From: Pomacea canaliculata
Lineage: Eukaryota; Mollusca; Gastropoda; Architaenioglossa; Ampullariidae
Reading direction: 5' to 3'
Length of the DNA stretch: 64,000 nucleotides
Assembly: GCF_003073045.1 (NCBI RefSeq)
Contig: NC_037590.1
Coordinates: 23,648,449-23,712,448 of the forward strand
The notes below the pieces were generated by a model. The model was not told where the DNA came from. It saw only the letters and a program-made list of their open reading frames with translations, and ran no database searches. Both the position numbers and the translations under genes were made by a program. Below, piece after piece: positions 29,801 through 40,933 of this stretch. The first letter of the stretch is position 1. Each line of letters opens with the position of its first letter.

Positions 29801-31257
29801 TTATTATGTATACATAAACAGATATTTTCAAAATTTTGAATTGCCTTACAGATTAGAACTATCAACAAGTTAAAAAAAAGTCTTGGTACTTCCATAGCAT
29901 ATACAGATAAAATGTACAGTTATGAAAAACATTTAAAAAAACAAAACTCTTGATAATTTAAACATTAAAATCTAACCAATATAAATGGTTACTACATGAC
30001 TGCAGTTCAGTTCCACCACCAAAAACAAAATTTTAGTGCTATTTCTCTGCAACAAACCATAATTCTACAAGCATTTATAGTTTTAAGAATCCAAGACAGA
30101 AATGAATTATGTATAAACCTGTTTCTTTTACATTTCAGCAGCAGCGGGTGAAGGTTAATTATTGTGATACCAATCATACACACATACATCTATGCATATA
30201 CATGCTTTTCTAGTAATATAGCACAGATAATCCCATTTTTATCAATACTGTGTGTAAAACAAAACTCAATGTTCTTTGCTTTTTGTTTTTGTACACTATA
30301 TAGACTGGGCACTTAGTGGAAATACTTTTTTTTTATAATGTTAGCTTGTTTTTTTTATTTTCATGACATAGAATACCAAACTTAAAGACAGAACCCTCCC
30401 TTAAAAACAAAATCCCAAACATATAGCCTCTTACCTTGAATCACAAACATTAAGCTTTACATAAAAACATCATTAAAAAAAACTACAGGATGAAAGATAC
30501 ACTATCAACACCTATTAGGTTTGATACAAAGAATGGAACAGATACAAAAAAACAAAACAAAGCACAAAAAAAATCCAATCACATCCATCCCCAAAATGTT
30601 TAAAGAAAACAAAAATAAAGTTATATCCTGCCAGGATAATGATGCTCACTGACTTAAAAGATTATATGCTGTAGAGTTTAATAAAGTTTAACAGACACAA
30701 AATGCCAGTAAAGCAGCCATACTGTCTTTCATGATTAAATTTCTTGAAGTCGGTTTACAAATAAATGTTGGTTGTTTAAATCATTTTTATGAAATCAGAG
30801 CATTAAATAAGATGTTTCTCTCTCACAGGAACAATGCTCCAACAAAATGTTTTTTGAACATTAGGTGGATCCATGCCAACCTTGCTTTTTTACAAGGGCT
30901 ATTTAGGAAATTTAACAGCAAGGAAAAGGTAAAACAAATTCATTAAAACATTTGATATCTAATCACACACATGAAAGCTGGGTTCAGCAAGTGAAGCTCT
31001 ATTACTCTTGCTTATTTCATTGTCTCATCCAAAAACCAACACTCACCATTCTTAACAAAGTCTCTTCAAAACATTGACCATATAAGGCGATCATGGTGCT
31101 TTCTCTTCTTTTTTTTTCTACTACATTTAAATCTGTCATGGCAGTCATCCACTGCTTGAAGCCACCAGTTGCTCGTCCAAACATCAGACCATTGTGGCAA
31201 GGTTTGAAAAGAGGCAATAAGCCAAAATGCACGAATACATGACCTGATTTCAAGAGG
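26869..31257 (-). other. Putative long 3' UTR of SRP68 / AT-rich noncoding tract
   Basis: About 4.4 kb without recognisable exons on either strand, following the SRP68 stop. It includes a minus-strand SINE at 28459-28634. The tract may be 3' UTR as far as 26.86 kb or may end sooner at other AT-rich signals; transcript data are needed to tell. Confidence 0.35.
28459..28634 (-). mobile_element. tRNA-derived SINE (family A) with 10-bp target duplication
   Basis: Read on the minus strand it begins with a tRNA-like head (box-A-like AGTAGAGTAGTAGTTAAAAC, then TCACCACTGCAATGAG, then box-B-like GGGTTCAGGC). The tail has AGTGCAAAAT, CAAGGTGGAAGC and TAAATAAACCAAC. The same order is seen in the copies at 38.69-39.15 kb. 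TATAAAAATG occurs on both sides (28449-28458 and 28635-28644). Confidence 0.88.
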
Positions 31258-34200
31258 CTACTTCTTATCCCCACCCCACAGCCATCCCTTGACAAAACCA
31301 GTAATGCCACCTCCTGCCACCTTCTTTTGACCTTGCTCCAGCTTATCCTCAAGGGAAGGAAACCCTACATGATTAAGAGCTAGGTCAAAGAATAATGGCC
31401 GGCAGGGAATAGGTTCAAAATCTGGTGGGAATGAGGCAACAAATGGTTTCTTTCCAGTCAGAGACTTATCTTCTACATATTCATCCAGCCGATCCTCCAG
31501 GGGCTGTAACAAAAAAACTGCTTTCAACTACAGGTAAGTTTTAGAAGAGGTAAAGCAGGCAATAATTTAACAATGTGTATGCTTGGTAGTATTTCTATCA
31601 CTTGATAGTCTACCAAAACAAAAAAAAAAAAAATACTGTACACACAAAAGATGCAATGAAGAAACGATTTATGAACCCATTCACGTGATTGAATTACTTC
31701 CCTTGCAGTATAAAAGCATATTTTAGAGCAGACCTGGGCAAAGGCCGCATCCGGCCCGCCTCCTGTCTCTGACCGGCCCGCTCGCCAGTGTATATACTTT
31801 ATATACAGTATTGGGTAAAACCGAGTTAACTATATTAGTCCGGCCCTCTAAAACCATCCCAATTTCCCATGCGGCCCTTTGGGAAAATTAATTGCCCACC
31901 CCTGTTTTAGATAGGGGTAGTGGGTAGGTGGGGAAAAAGTAAATGGGTAGTCTGGTGACCTTTAATGCTGTATGTAAGGGAGGTGTTCTAGAAACTTATC
32001 TTAGGGCCAGCGCCCATCTCTTCTCCCTCACCACCATACCTTCCCTATTCCTGTAGGAAGTCAGCTACTAACTTCGCAGCTGGGTCTACTAGAGTTTAGT
32101 TGTTTGCATTTTATGCCATTCTGGCACTTAAGGCTATATCATGGCGAAGTTAGAGGAAGTAAGCTCTGCCACACGGGTATCGAATAGGCTAATGTGCAGG
32201 TTTCTGCTCTAACAACTAGACCTGTCCATTCACTCTTTATTTCCAGCATCAATCTTTTAAGCTTAACACTACTGTATACAAATGAATTATGTGTTCACTG
32301 GATCTTGAAGTAACATATTATACTTTTAAAGTCATTCAGAATATGGCTCACTTTTGATTTAAAAAAAAAGAGACATTCTACAGCTTATTTAAGATGACGT
32401 CCCTAGCCAGCATATTAATGAATGTCATGTGACTGATGTTTCACTGATACACAATATCTATAAAGCTCACCCTTCGTTCTGCAGCAACGTTGATTACTGC
32501 TTGATCTCCAGCAGGCGATAAGTCTAAAATACTGTTGGCATGGCAAGAGTACATCATTCCACTGATCTCCCCTTGAAGCTCCTTCAGGTTTTGAGCCTCT
32601 TTCTGTTCAGAGAATTTATTGCAAACTTTATTGATTTTCCTTTGTTCATCCACCATCTTGTTTCTTTTTATTATTATAGGACATCTGTTTAAAAGAAACT
32701 ACAAATCTTTGACAAGAAAAGAAAAGGTTTACCCACCAGGCACTGTGTATCTGTCAACTTTTTGTAGCCAGTCAAAGCTTTTTGTGCACAGTCCAAAGCT
32801 CTCTGATATAGGGCTATTGCCTCTGTCCATTTTTTGGCACTTGAATAGGCACGGGCTATGTAAAATAACCTGTAGAATACCAAATATCTACTAACAAGGT
32901 AGTTGGGATCCATGTATATAGAGACACATTGGTACAGATTGACATACTGGTACAAGATCAGATACAACTTCTGTCCACCACACATGCATGCACCCATTCA
33001 TTTAATGCGAACTATCATGTCACATTTTTTCACAGCAAACTAGAAGCATGAATTCACCTGTAAGCTTTGAATCCCTGAATTCGAGTGTTGCTCTCTTCTT
33101 CTAGTGTAGAATCTTCTTCAACACCATGCAGTTTTGGAATCTCCCCAAGATTCTAAAGAAACAAACTCAGCCATGTGATGCTATTTTTAATTTTAAATGT
33201 GACCTCTTTCCAAATGCACATGCCAAAAAGTGAACACTGTTTTGCAAGTTCATCATTCAACAAGGCATACAATTTTATCATCACAAAATCGAATCTGATG
33301 AGCTAAAAGAATGGTAACTACTAAGATAGCTATACAAAATTATAATTTAAGCACCAGAAAATAAAAAAAGTTATGCATGTAGAACTTTGTGGAATATCAC
33401 TTATGGATGTGCAGAAAAATTGAAGCTGCAGAAGAATTCTATAGTAGAGGAATCTATAATTAAGCAATTTTGTCAGTGAAAAAGTAACCAACCTGAATAA
33501 TGATATCATACAGCCTAACTAGGTCCTGAGGCTTGGTAACTTTGCGCCCTTCCTCCATCTGTGGTCCTTGAAGATACTGCCTTAAATTTTCTATAAGAAG
33601 GAGGTTTCTTTCAATAGCTATTTTCAAACGGAGATAAGTGAGATATGAGTATAGATAGTGCTGGTTGGAGATCTTCCCCTCTACTTGTTGACCACGGATG
33701 GCAGCTTTGAACACCTGAGAAAACGGCAGGATAAAGTGTAAGCTGACTGCCACTAGAAAACCAGGCTAACATACATGTGCATGCATATGTGCCCTACCCA
33801 TTTTAATTTTTTTTTTGAGAGTCAATGTTGAGGGCAACCCTCAGAATTAACTACCAAAAGGCAAAAATCTAAATGAAGTTGGAAAATGATGAAAGTAATT
33901 AAGCAATACAAAAATCAGACCGAGTCTCATTGCACTTAAGAAATTGAAAAACATAAAAAGGAAACTTTCTTCATGAAAAAAGATACTACCATAGAAATTG
34001 CCCAGCCATATAATGTAAAACCAACAGGTTAAATTTCAATTTAAAAAAATGCCTCATCACTTACTACATCTTCCTGAAGTGTATCCCTCAAAGACTGCTG
34101 AGCATCAATGCACTGCTTTAGCAAAGTCTCATATATAGAGATTTTGCTGTCAAGTGTGTCCGCAGATTCTAGCTCTTTCTCTGCATCTCCCACACCAAGA

Positions 34201-37200
34201 AGAAACAAACGCACTGATTCAACCTTTACAGGCACCATACGACCACGCCAGGTCACCTCCGACAAAGTGGCTGCTTGCTTTTCTCTAGTCTGTGAGAGAA
34301 GATCCTAAAAAAAAAAAGTAGTAATCCATCAAGTAAACTGTTATCAGTTAAATATAGTCAAGTGATACTAAGCACAAGACAGAAGTATTTACAGCAAAAC
34401 ATAAGATTAAAAAAAAACTACTCTTCGGTGTTTACAATATTGACACTATTACACCAAACAAGTTTTACTTTGAGGCATGGCTATCTCTAAGCAACACCAT
34501 AACATGACTCACATCAAGCTTTGATGAAAGCTGATCCTCTCCAGCTGCAATTCTCATCTTCTGAAGATCAATTATTGCAGACTCATCACCAATGTTGTAG
34601 GCACAGTAACGCAGATTGGGAGCAATCTCATCAACACGCTGCTGGTACACAACTTGTTGCTCTTCTGTGAAAGCACTGGCCAGTTTCTGGTAGATGGTCC
34701 TGTGAGACAAGTATTCCCCCTCATCATCATTAGCTGTATTTCATCTGACTCTTAGATCAAGATGGTAACTGAATGAAGCAAGCATATCAAACAAAACAAA
34801 AAATGTTCATTTATCTTTTTCATCTGATTTCTCTCTTGTAACTACCACATTCTTTTCCTTGTATATAGTTGAGAACTTGAAATTAGCACATTAGAAGGAA
34901 GAAGTTGCCCTAAGACTGGGTGAAGTCTTATAAAGTCATTGTGTGTGTGGTAATTTTTTTCCCTTGGTACAGTATGCCAGATACTGGTTTAGAATACCCA
35001 GTGAAGCAGAACGATTGTCTCCCTTGCAACAAATATTGTAAAATTTGAAGCTAGTGCTTAAAACAACTTTTGTGGTATGCAGTTGTAAACGAAATTTGGG
35101 AAAACTGCAGCCCACCACAAGCACAAAATAGTAGCAGACTCCTCAATAGCAGTTACAAAGACTGCTCATACTTTTACAAATTGCAGAGAAGCTTTTCCAA
35201 GAGCAACTGATTTACACCAGTTACCAAAATCTCAAGAAGCAATCTCTTAAAATATAATATTTTTTTGGTAATTTCTGCAAATGTTGTTACAGAGCATAAC
35301 AGCTGGTGATGTCATGTCGTTTATAAAGAAAAATGTACATCAAAATGTTGTTGCACTTGGGAACATTTTAGAATGGAAATTTAACTGTATAGACAATCAC
35401 TCTGCACTCCTATATGTCACTAATTTTTAAAAACATATTTACTTTGCTTTGGTGAATAACTCCATGGCTTGCTCCCAGTTTTCAAGCTCAAAGCGCAGAG
35501 AGCCGCTAATCCAAGTACTATAGGCCTAGGAGGCAAAATGACCAAAATCATCATGTGTAGCCAATTCTTTGTTGAAAGAAGCTGATGTAAAGGGAACAAA
35601 AGGATAACCACATGCTAAAATAAGAAAACAGCAGTAAATGTTTAAATGTACCCTCTTTAAGTTACACACCTCACATTCCAGCTTAGTCCTTGCATCACAT
35701 TTTGGACTCTGGCAAAGTGCTACCAGCTCTTCTGCATAGTGAACAGCTTTTCTAAGCCGTGCTGTCATATGAAACTTTTTGCGGGGCTCTGTGTTGGCTT
35801 CAGCCTTCAGCTGCATAGCATAGGCCCAGCATCGTTCAGCACAGAAAAGAGGCAGCTGGATAAACCTGGACAGAGATTTGATTATTTAATAAACAGCAAA
35901 AAACATCCTGTCACACTGTGAACTGATGGATTTTAAAGTACCCAAGGATTAAATGAGTAAACAATGGTGCATCCATGCATTATGTAAAATGTCTGCCAAA
36001 TCAAGTCTGTAAAATGATGCTCACTGTATCTCAAGAATGAAATGTGGGTGTTCTTTCTCTAGCTGGAGATAAACACATCCCTGTCATATCAGTATGAGTG
36101 CTCACTCATATCAAATGTAATGGTTTCAGGATCTCACTGTGAACATTCAAACATGGTATTTATGCTGCATTGTGGCAGGAAAATAATATTGCAGAAATTC
36201 AGTACAAGCTTACTAGTACTAAACAGGCACCCTACCTGGGATCTGTCAGTATTTCTGGTGTCACCTTTTTGGGTGTAACTCTGTTTTTCAACTCCCTGAG
36301 GAAAATGTAGTGACTTTCTTATTCTTCTGATTCTTCTAGAGCAGTAACTCCTGCACAAATAAACAGAATGAAACCTATGAAAAGATATATTTTATGCCAC
36401 CAGGAAGATTTAGTTTGGAGAAGAACATCTAGCAATTCTTGGGTTTAAATTCAATTATTACAATGACTGCTTATTTCTATCATTATACAGATTCCCAGTG
36501 ATGGATAATGTTTTGCACATTAAAAACTTGAAACTGAGGGTTACAGCTATAAAGACACCCATAACTGCATTAAAAAAAAAAGATATTGCCTAAGTACTAG
36601 AAGCTTAAGTGTTTATTCCAGTGCAGTTCATTTTTGTACTGAGTACAGCTCAGTGCAGGAAACTGTCTTTTAAAATCTGGGTGAATATCATTCCCACCTC
36701 CCACAAAATCAAGTACCGAAATTGTCCACAAGACATCAGGATTGTACAGAGACACATTTAGGCTGTTAAGGTCAATTGGAGAGCTGGGATTAGTATTTTT
36801 AGACAATTACGATAAAATCTGACCATTCCCTACAGTTCTGTTTTATGCGACATTAAAACATGCACAGAGGATTGCAAGGTCTTGAATGATCAATGTTCTC
36901 CATTGAAAGAACACGTGGGCACTACCAGTGCTATTATATTATAATAGAAATCCTTTAATTTATAATTACTTTTTGTTGGCTTTTATGTTTGGATGCTGAA
37001 GCAATGAAGAAGCGTGGGTTCATCCCTAACCCCTCCAATCATAAATTTACTATACTTGTACCCAGAAGCAAAAGCACAGTTGACTCGATAGTTGCAGACG
37101 ACTGAGCAAACACTAGATCAACTGTTGTTAGCCTGAGGCTTGAGAACTCCTACATTTATTTCCATTAACATTAAAGTTAAATGGAGGGAATAATTTTACT

Positions 37201-38466
37201 GATGTTGCCAAAATACAAACTATATTTTATCCTGGTTCAGGAGACACATTTCTGCTGACCTATTTTTGCTCTCTTAGCCTACAGTTACTCCTATAAAAGT
37301 AAAAAGTTTTGTGTGCGTGTGTGTGTGGAAAAGTGCTAGAATAATATAATTATTTGAGATGTTTCAGACTTGGATAGTTTAATTATTTTAGAAAAGATTA
37401 TAAATAATTTTTATTTTTATTGATAAACAATGAGATTAAGACCAGATTAACATTTACTGTTAACTGGTCAGAACCTCTTCTTTTAGGTTCTGCTGTGAAC
37501 ACTGAACTTCAAACTTGGGTTCCTAAAAGTAAAACAAGGCAGGTACTAACAATGTAATTGTGGAAACTGTAGGTGCACTTTCTTCTGAGATATGGTATGT
37601 TAGAAATTCAAAGTCACATTTCAATGGTATAAAAAAGCAACTCTGCTAATCTGCAATCTCTCCTCTTCCTGTCTCTCTTGCATACTGACACAAACTAACA
37701 CATATGCACCAAAAAACCTCACTATCCTTTCACAATTAAATTACCAAGCATAAGAAGACTAAGGGTAGGGGTGGATACCTGTATCGTTGATAGTCTCCAT
37801 GCCTTAATCCATGCTGCTGCTGAGCTTCTTTGATCAAAACCAATGCTGGATATATAAACACACACACACGACACACAGAACAGTAGGTGAAACTGAGTTA
37901 TTAAATGAAGACAGATGCCTCATTTCTTAAGACCAAACTACACACGCACAAACGAACATGAGCATAAACGCCTTCATTATAGCTGCGGTTATTTTTATTT
38001 CTGGCGTTATACATATATCTTGAAAGCGAAATGGGCTGTGCCATAAGTGCATACAGCCATACACCATCTAACCAACACCAAACTATGTATACAATTAGCG
38101 TTGAGCAATACTCTGAAATCTATATAAATCTAGAATTACACATACTCATAACCCCCAGTTTTCTCATTCATACAGAATGTGATACAAATCCAGTGCACTA
38201 GAACGTTTTAATAATTTCAGTCACCGGCTTCTGTTATCGATGCACAAGACATATGGGTGGGAGAGAACACCGGCAGAGTGATTAACAGAACGTTTCACTC
38301 GTCCTACTAGCTGATCAACTATATCGAGCCAGTTGAAGTTGAAAAGCGAATAACTCTGAAACTATGATGTACCTTCTAATGTATAAGAATCTGAAGATAC
38401 AGCTTCCGAAGCATGGTCGTCTGACTTTTCTTTTCCACCTGTCACGTTTTCCCCTTCGGCAGCCAT
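31258..38466 (-). CDS. SRP68: Signal recognition particle subunit SRP68
   Basis: Exons in transcript order: 38466-38373, 37845-37779, 36350-36236, 35865-35670, 35525-35443, 34699-34513, 34304-34065, 33714-33493, 33152-33058, 32869-32737, 32602-32471 and 31503-31258. With one base removed from exon 3 they give about 602 residues (human 627). SRP68 binds 7SL RNA through its N-terminal helical domain and pairs with SRP72 through its C-terminus in the particle that targets secretory ribosomes to the ER. Diagnostic blocks are QQQHGLRHGDYQRYR, YCSRRIRRIRKSLHF, AMQLKAEANTEPRKKFH, KLASAFTEEQ, RYCAYNIGDESAI, WRGRMVPVKVESVR and, near the C-terminus, PLFFDLALNHVGFPSLEDK. All junctions are GT/AG and in phase except across exon 3, which is 115 bases where 114 are needed. 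The glycine-rich N-terminus of human SRP68 is absent. Identity is not in doubt. Confidence 0.95.
31721..31728. repeat. 8-bp target duplication, left (TTTTAGAG)
   Basis: Pairs with TTTTAGAT at 31905-31912, a 7/8 match on either side of the hAT-like MITE. Confidence 0.75.
31729..31904. mobile_element. hAT-like MITE in SRP68 last intron
   Basis: A 176-bp element with imperfect terminal inverted repeats, CAGACCTGGGCAAAGGCCGC on the left and CAGGGGTGGGCAATTAAT on the complementary right. GGCCCG/GGGCC-rich internal segments and near-identical 8-bp flanks are hallmarks of hAT transposition. It has no coding capacity. It lies between SRP68 exons 11 and 12. Confidence 0.85.
32040..32230 (-). mobile_element. 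tRNA-like SINE (family C) in SRP68 last intron
   Basis: The minus strand has a tRNA-like head: box-A-like TCTAGTTGTTAGAGCAG and, about 35 bases later, box-B-like TTCGATACCCG, then an unrelated body (AAGTGCCAGAATGGCATAAA). Limits are approximate and no target duplication was identified. Confidence 0.55.
36284..36288 (-). other. Frame disruption at an A5 run in SRP68 exon 3
   Basis: Exon 3 enters in the frame coding for YCSRRIRRIRKSLHF and must leave in the frame coding for VTPKKVTPEILTDP to match the next exon. The observed length is one base too long. The likeliest site is this A5 homopolymer (GTTGAAAAAC on the minus strand); four As would restore the frame. A second A5 run at 36266-36270 is an alternative. 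A homopolymer sequencing error is the simplest cause. Confidence 0.8.
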
Positions 38467-38590
38467 TTTGACAAGCGATGTGTCGGATCAGGGATAACTC
38501 GTGCACGACCGCTGTGTGTTACCTCCCCTACTTTCCTGTCTGACATGGTTGTTCATGACGTGATGTGGCATGCAGCGGTGTCTCCGCGGC

Positions 38591-38620
38591 AATTTAAAAA
38601 AAAAAAAATTTTTTTTTTGC
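38591..38620. repeat. Poly(A)/poly(T) palindrome upstream of SRP68
   Basis: An A-run of about 13 runs directly into a T-run, forming a near-perfect palindrome about 130 bases upstream of the SRP68 start codon. It could be a nucleosome-depleted promoter element or a SINE tail remnant. Confidence 0.6.
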
Positions 38621-38681
38621 TCATTTTGGAACATAGTTATAGTGCACAGTACTTTTAAAGGTGCCACTTCGAGGAAAACTG

Positions 38682-38690
38682 TTCGTCATT
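38682..38690. repeat. 9-bp target duplication, left (TTCGTCATT)
   Basis: Identical to 39149-39157; the two copies bracket the composite SINE. Confidence 0.8.
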
Positions 38691-39148
38691 CGGGGTGTGC
38701 GGTAGTGTAGTGGCTAAAGCACTCTCTTGTCACCACTGCAGTGAGCGGCTGAGGGTTCAGATCTCGTCTCGGGACACTCTGTATGTGACACCTTTTCGCT
38801 GGGCTGGGTGTCGGGGGTTTTCTCCGAATAGTCCGGTTCCCCCCTCCCCCCTAGCCTGCTTGTGGTGGGGCCCACTACTACCCCACTAGTTTTGTAAGCT
38901 GGACCTTTCCTTTCCCTCCATAGTGCAAAATAGTCGCAAGGTGGAAGCGCTTTCCTAATCAATAAAACAACTAACTATTCATCACCACTGCAGTGAGAAA
39001 TTCAGGGTTCAGATCTCTTCTCAGGACACTTTCTGTAAGCGACAACTGGGCATCGGGGGTTTTCTGCGGGTATTCTGGCTTCCAACCCCTCCCTTTCCTC
39101 ACAAAGTGCGAAATCACATTAAAGCGCTGTAAATAAACCAACCAAGCT
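38691..39148 (+). mobile_element. Composite (dimeric) family-A SINE
   Basis: The first unit (about 38691-38975) has a full tRNA-like head: box-A-like TAGTGTAGTGGCTAAAGC and box-B-like GGGTTCAGATC. A body with TCACCACTGCAGTGAG, TCGGGGGTTTTCT and AGTGCAAAATAGTCGC follows, with an AATCAATAAAACAAC tail. A second unit (about 38980-39148) starts at TCACCACTGCAGTGAG without the head and ends TAAATAAACCAAC. Exact 9-bp direct repeats flank the pair, so it probably inserted as one dimeric unit. The family is also represented at 28.46 kb. Confidence 0.88.
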
Positions 39149-40742
39149 TTCGTCATTTTTCTGAAGGTTTTATAACTGTTCTCTCTGTGTTGACAAAAGA
39201 AACTCATTTTCTTTCATTGTGTGTGTGTGTTACGGCAGATAGAGGTTCATGGTTGGGCAACCGCTCAGTAAGGAAAAGACACCCAGTCAAAGAGTGGCGC
39301 TCCTCCCCCTCCCCTCCAAACATTTTAAACTTTTGTTTTTATTGCTTTAGTAAGAGTAATTACTTTTGTTATAACACATCTCTTTTTTAATTTTGATCAT
39401 TTTCATAATAACTCGATCTTGTTTTTGGTGTCAGCTTTTTCAAGTTAGCAGCAATTATTGTCTTGATACTTGCTATAAAGTTCTCCTTGATTAGGTCTTT
39501 TGTAAAGAACATTTTAACTGATATCTTGCCTTTTAAGGGATGCTGTCTGCTCATCTTGCCCAAAACTTAGTACGCCATTGTGTGTGTGCACGCTCATACA
39601 CACCCATTTGTTGTAGGACAAGGTTTCTGGTGATCCATTAACGTTTGAATGCACTTAAAAAATTTTAATGTCAGAATATAACATAGAATATGATATCACA
39701 TTGCTCCACACACACACACACAGAGTTTGGCAGACAGAAGCGCACAGATAACTCTATATTTTACACACACACACAGACAATATCATGATGGGAATCCTGA
39801 GATGTTTTATTCATCATACATATAACATTTTCTGTTGCTAGTGTTTAAAAGAAACAAAGTAATACTGGGTCAGAGGTTATCAAGCGCACTACGTCACGAA
39901 GGCCACAATGTTTGCTACTCTTGCGTGACTATGTGTGACGTAGGCATTGGACAAGAAGGGCGTCAAATGATGCAGTGAGCATTTTTTGCCGATTGGCCGG
40001 CACAACCCTGATTTTTAAGTTGCAGTCAAAGAGAAGCATGGCCAACTTGCAATCTGCTGAAAGGCAGAGCTTACAAGAATGATGTCTGCAGACTTGGCTT
40101 GATGTTTCTTTGATATTCTTCTATTCTTGACACACAGAGAAAGCTGGCCCGACAACTTCTTCCACAACGATTGCCATTTTGAAACATGCAGTAGCTACAT
40201 TGAAACACTAGGTTACTGTTTGTTTACATTATATACTATATACATACATATTATACAATGCCAGTTTGTTGCAATTCGCTCAACATTTCATCACTCGTGC
40301 TCAGGTTGGAAAGTTCACTGCACGATCTCCAGATCCAGGATGACTGCTAGCTCTCGTGCACCACCATCTGTGATGTCCCTCGACAACATAACTTGGAGGC
40401 TTACTGGAGCATCTCACACCTGTGCTTTGGGCGTGAGTGTACGGAGATGATGCAACCCGAAAATTTGATGGGACGTGATTTAGAACGTCAGTTTTTATCT
40501 TTTCAACCAAACTTTTCATTTCCCTTGTTTTTGCCTACAACAAAAAAGTATCTGATCTTTGATACTATGGTCTCTGAAGTTAATTTGAGCCAAGCAATAT
40601 GTCGTATCACCTACACCTGTATAAATATAAACAATTAATACAACGTGATAGTTGCATTGGATTTCTCCTTAAAAGAAAGAATCTCCTTTGGGTTTTCTGA
40701 CAAATCTGCAGTGGGAACAGAAATCGATCCAAGGAAATGGTT

Positions 40743-40748
40743 TTTAAT
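40743..40748 (-). terminator. Candidate poly(A) signal (ATTAAA) of the EGFR-like gene
   Basis: The minus strand reads ATTAAA about 190 bases after the TAG stop, supporting a genuine 3' end close to the truncated reading frame. Confidence 0.4.
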
Positions 40749-40933
40749 TGCCCCTTCTACACAAAATACAGTCAAAAAGGCACAAAATTTTTAACATACT
40801 GAGACATTACCAAAACATAGAGAAAAAACATTGAGAATTTTTTTTCTTTAGCCAGTGGAGGTGGAGCTTTGTCTTAAGGAGTATTTACACCATTAATGAA
40901 CAAGATGGATGCAGGTACCCTTGGCAGGATGAT

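Noticed and set aside
40127..40450. 107-residue plus-strand frame between SRP68 and the EGFR-like gene
   Set aside because: No homology recognised on either strand. It was also inspected as a possible further EGFR exon on the minus strand, but no Cys pattern or L2/furin motif appears.
38470..40930. Search for EGFR L2, transmembrane and kinase exons downstream of the EGFR-like stop
   Set aside because: Only SINE sequence, low complexity and short meaningless frames were found; no GxGxxG, HRDLAARN-like or hydrophobic helix exon.
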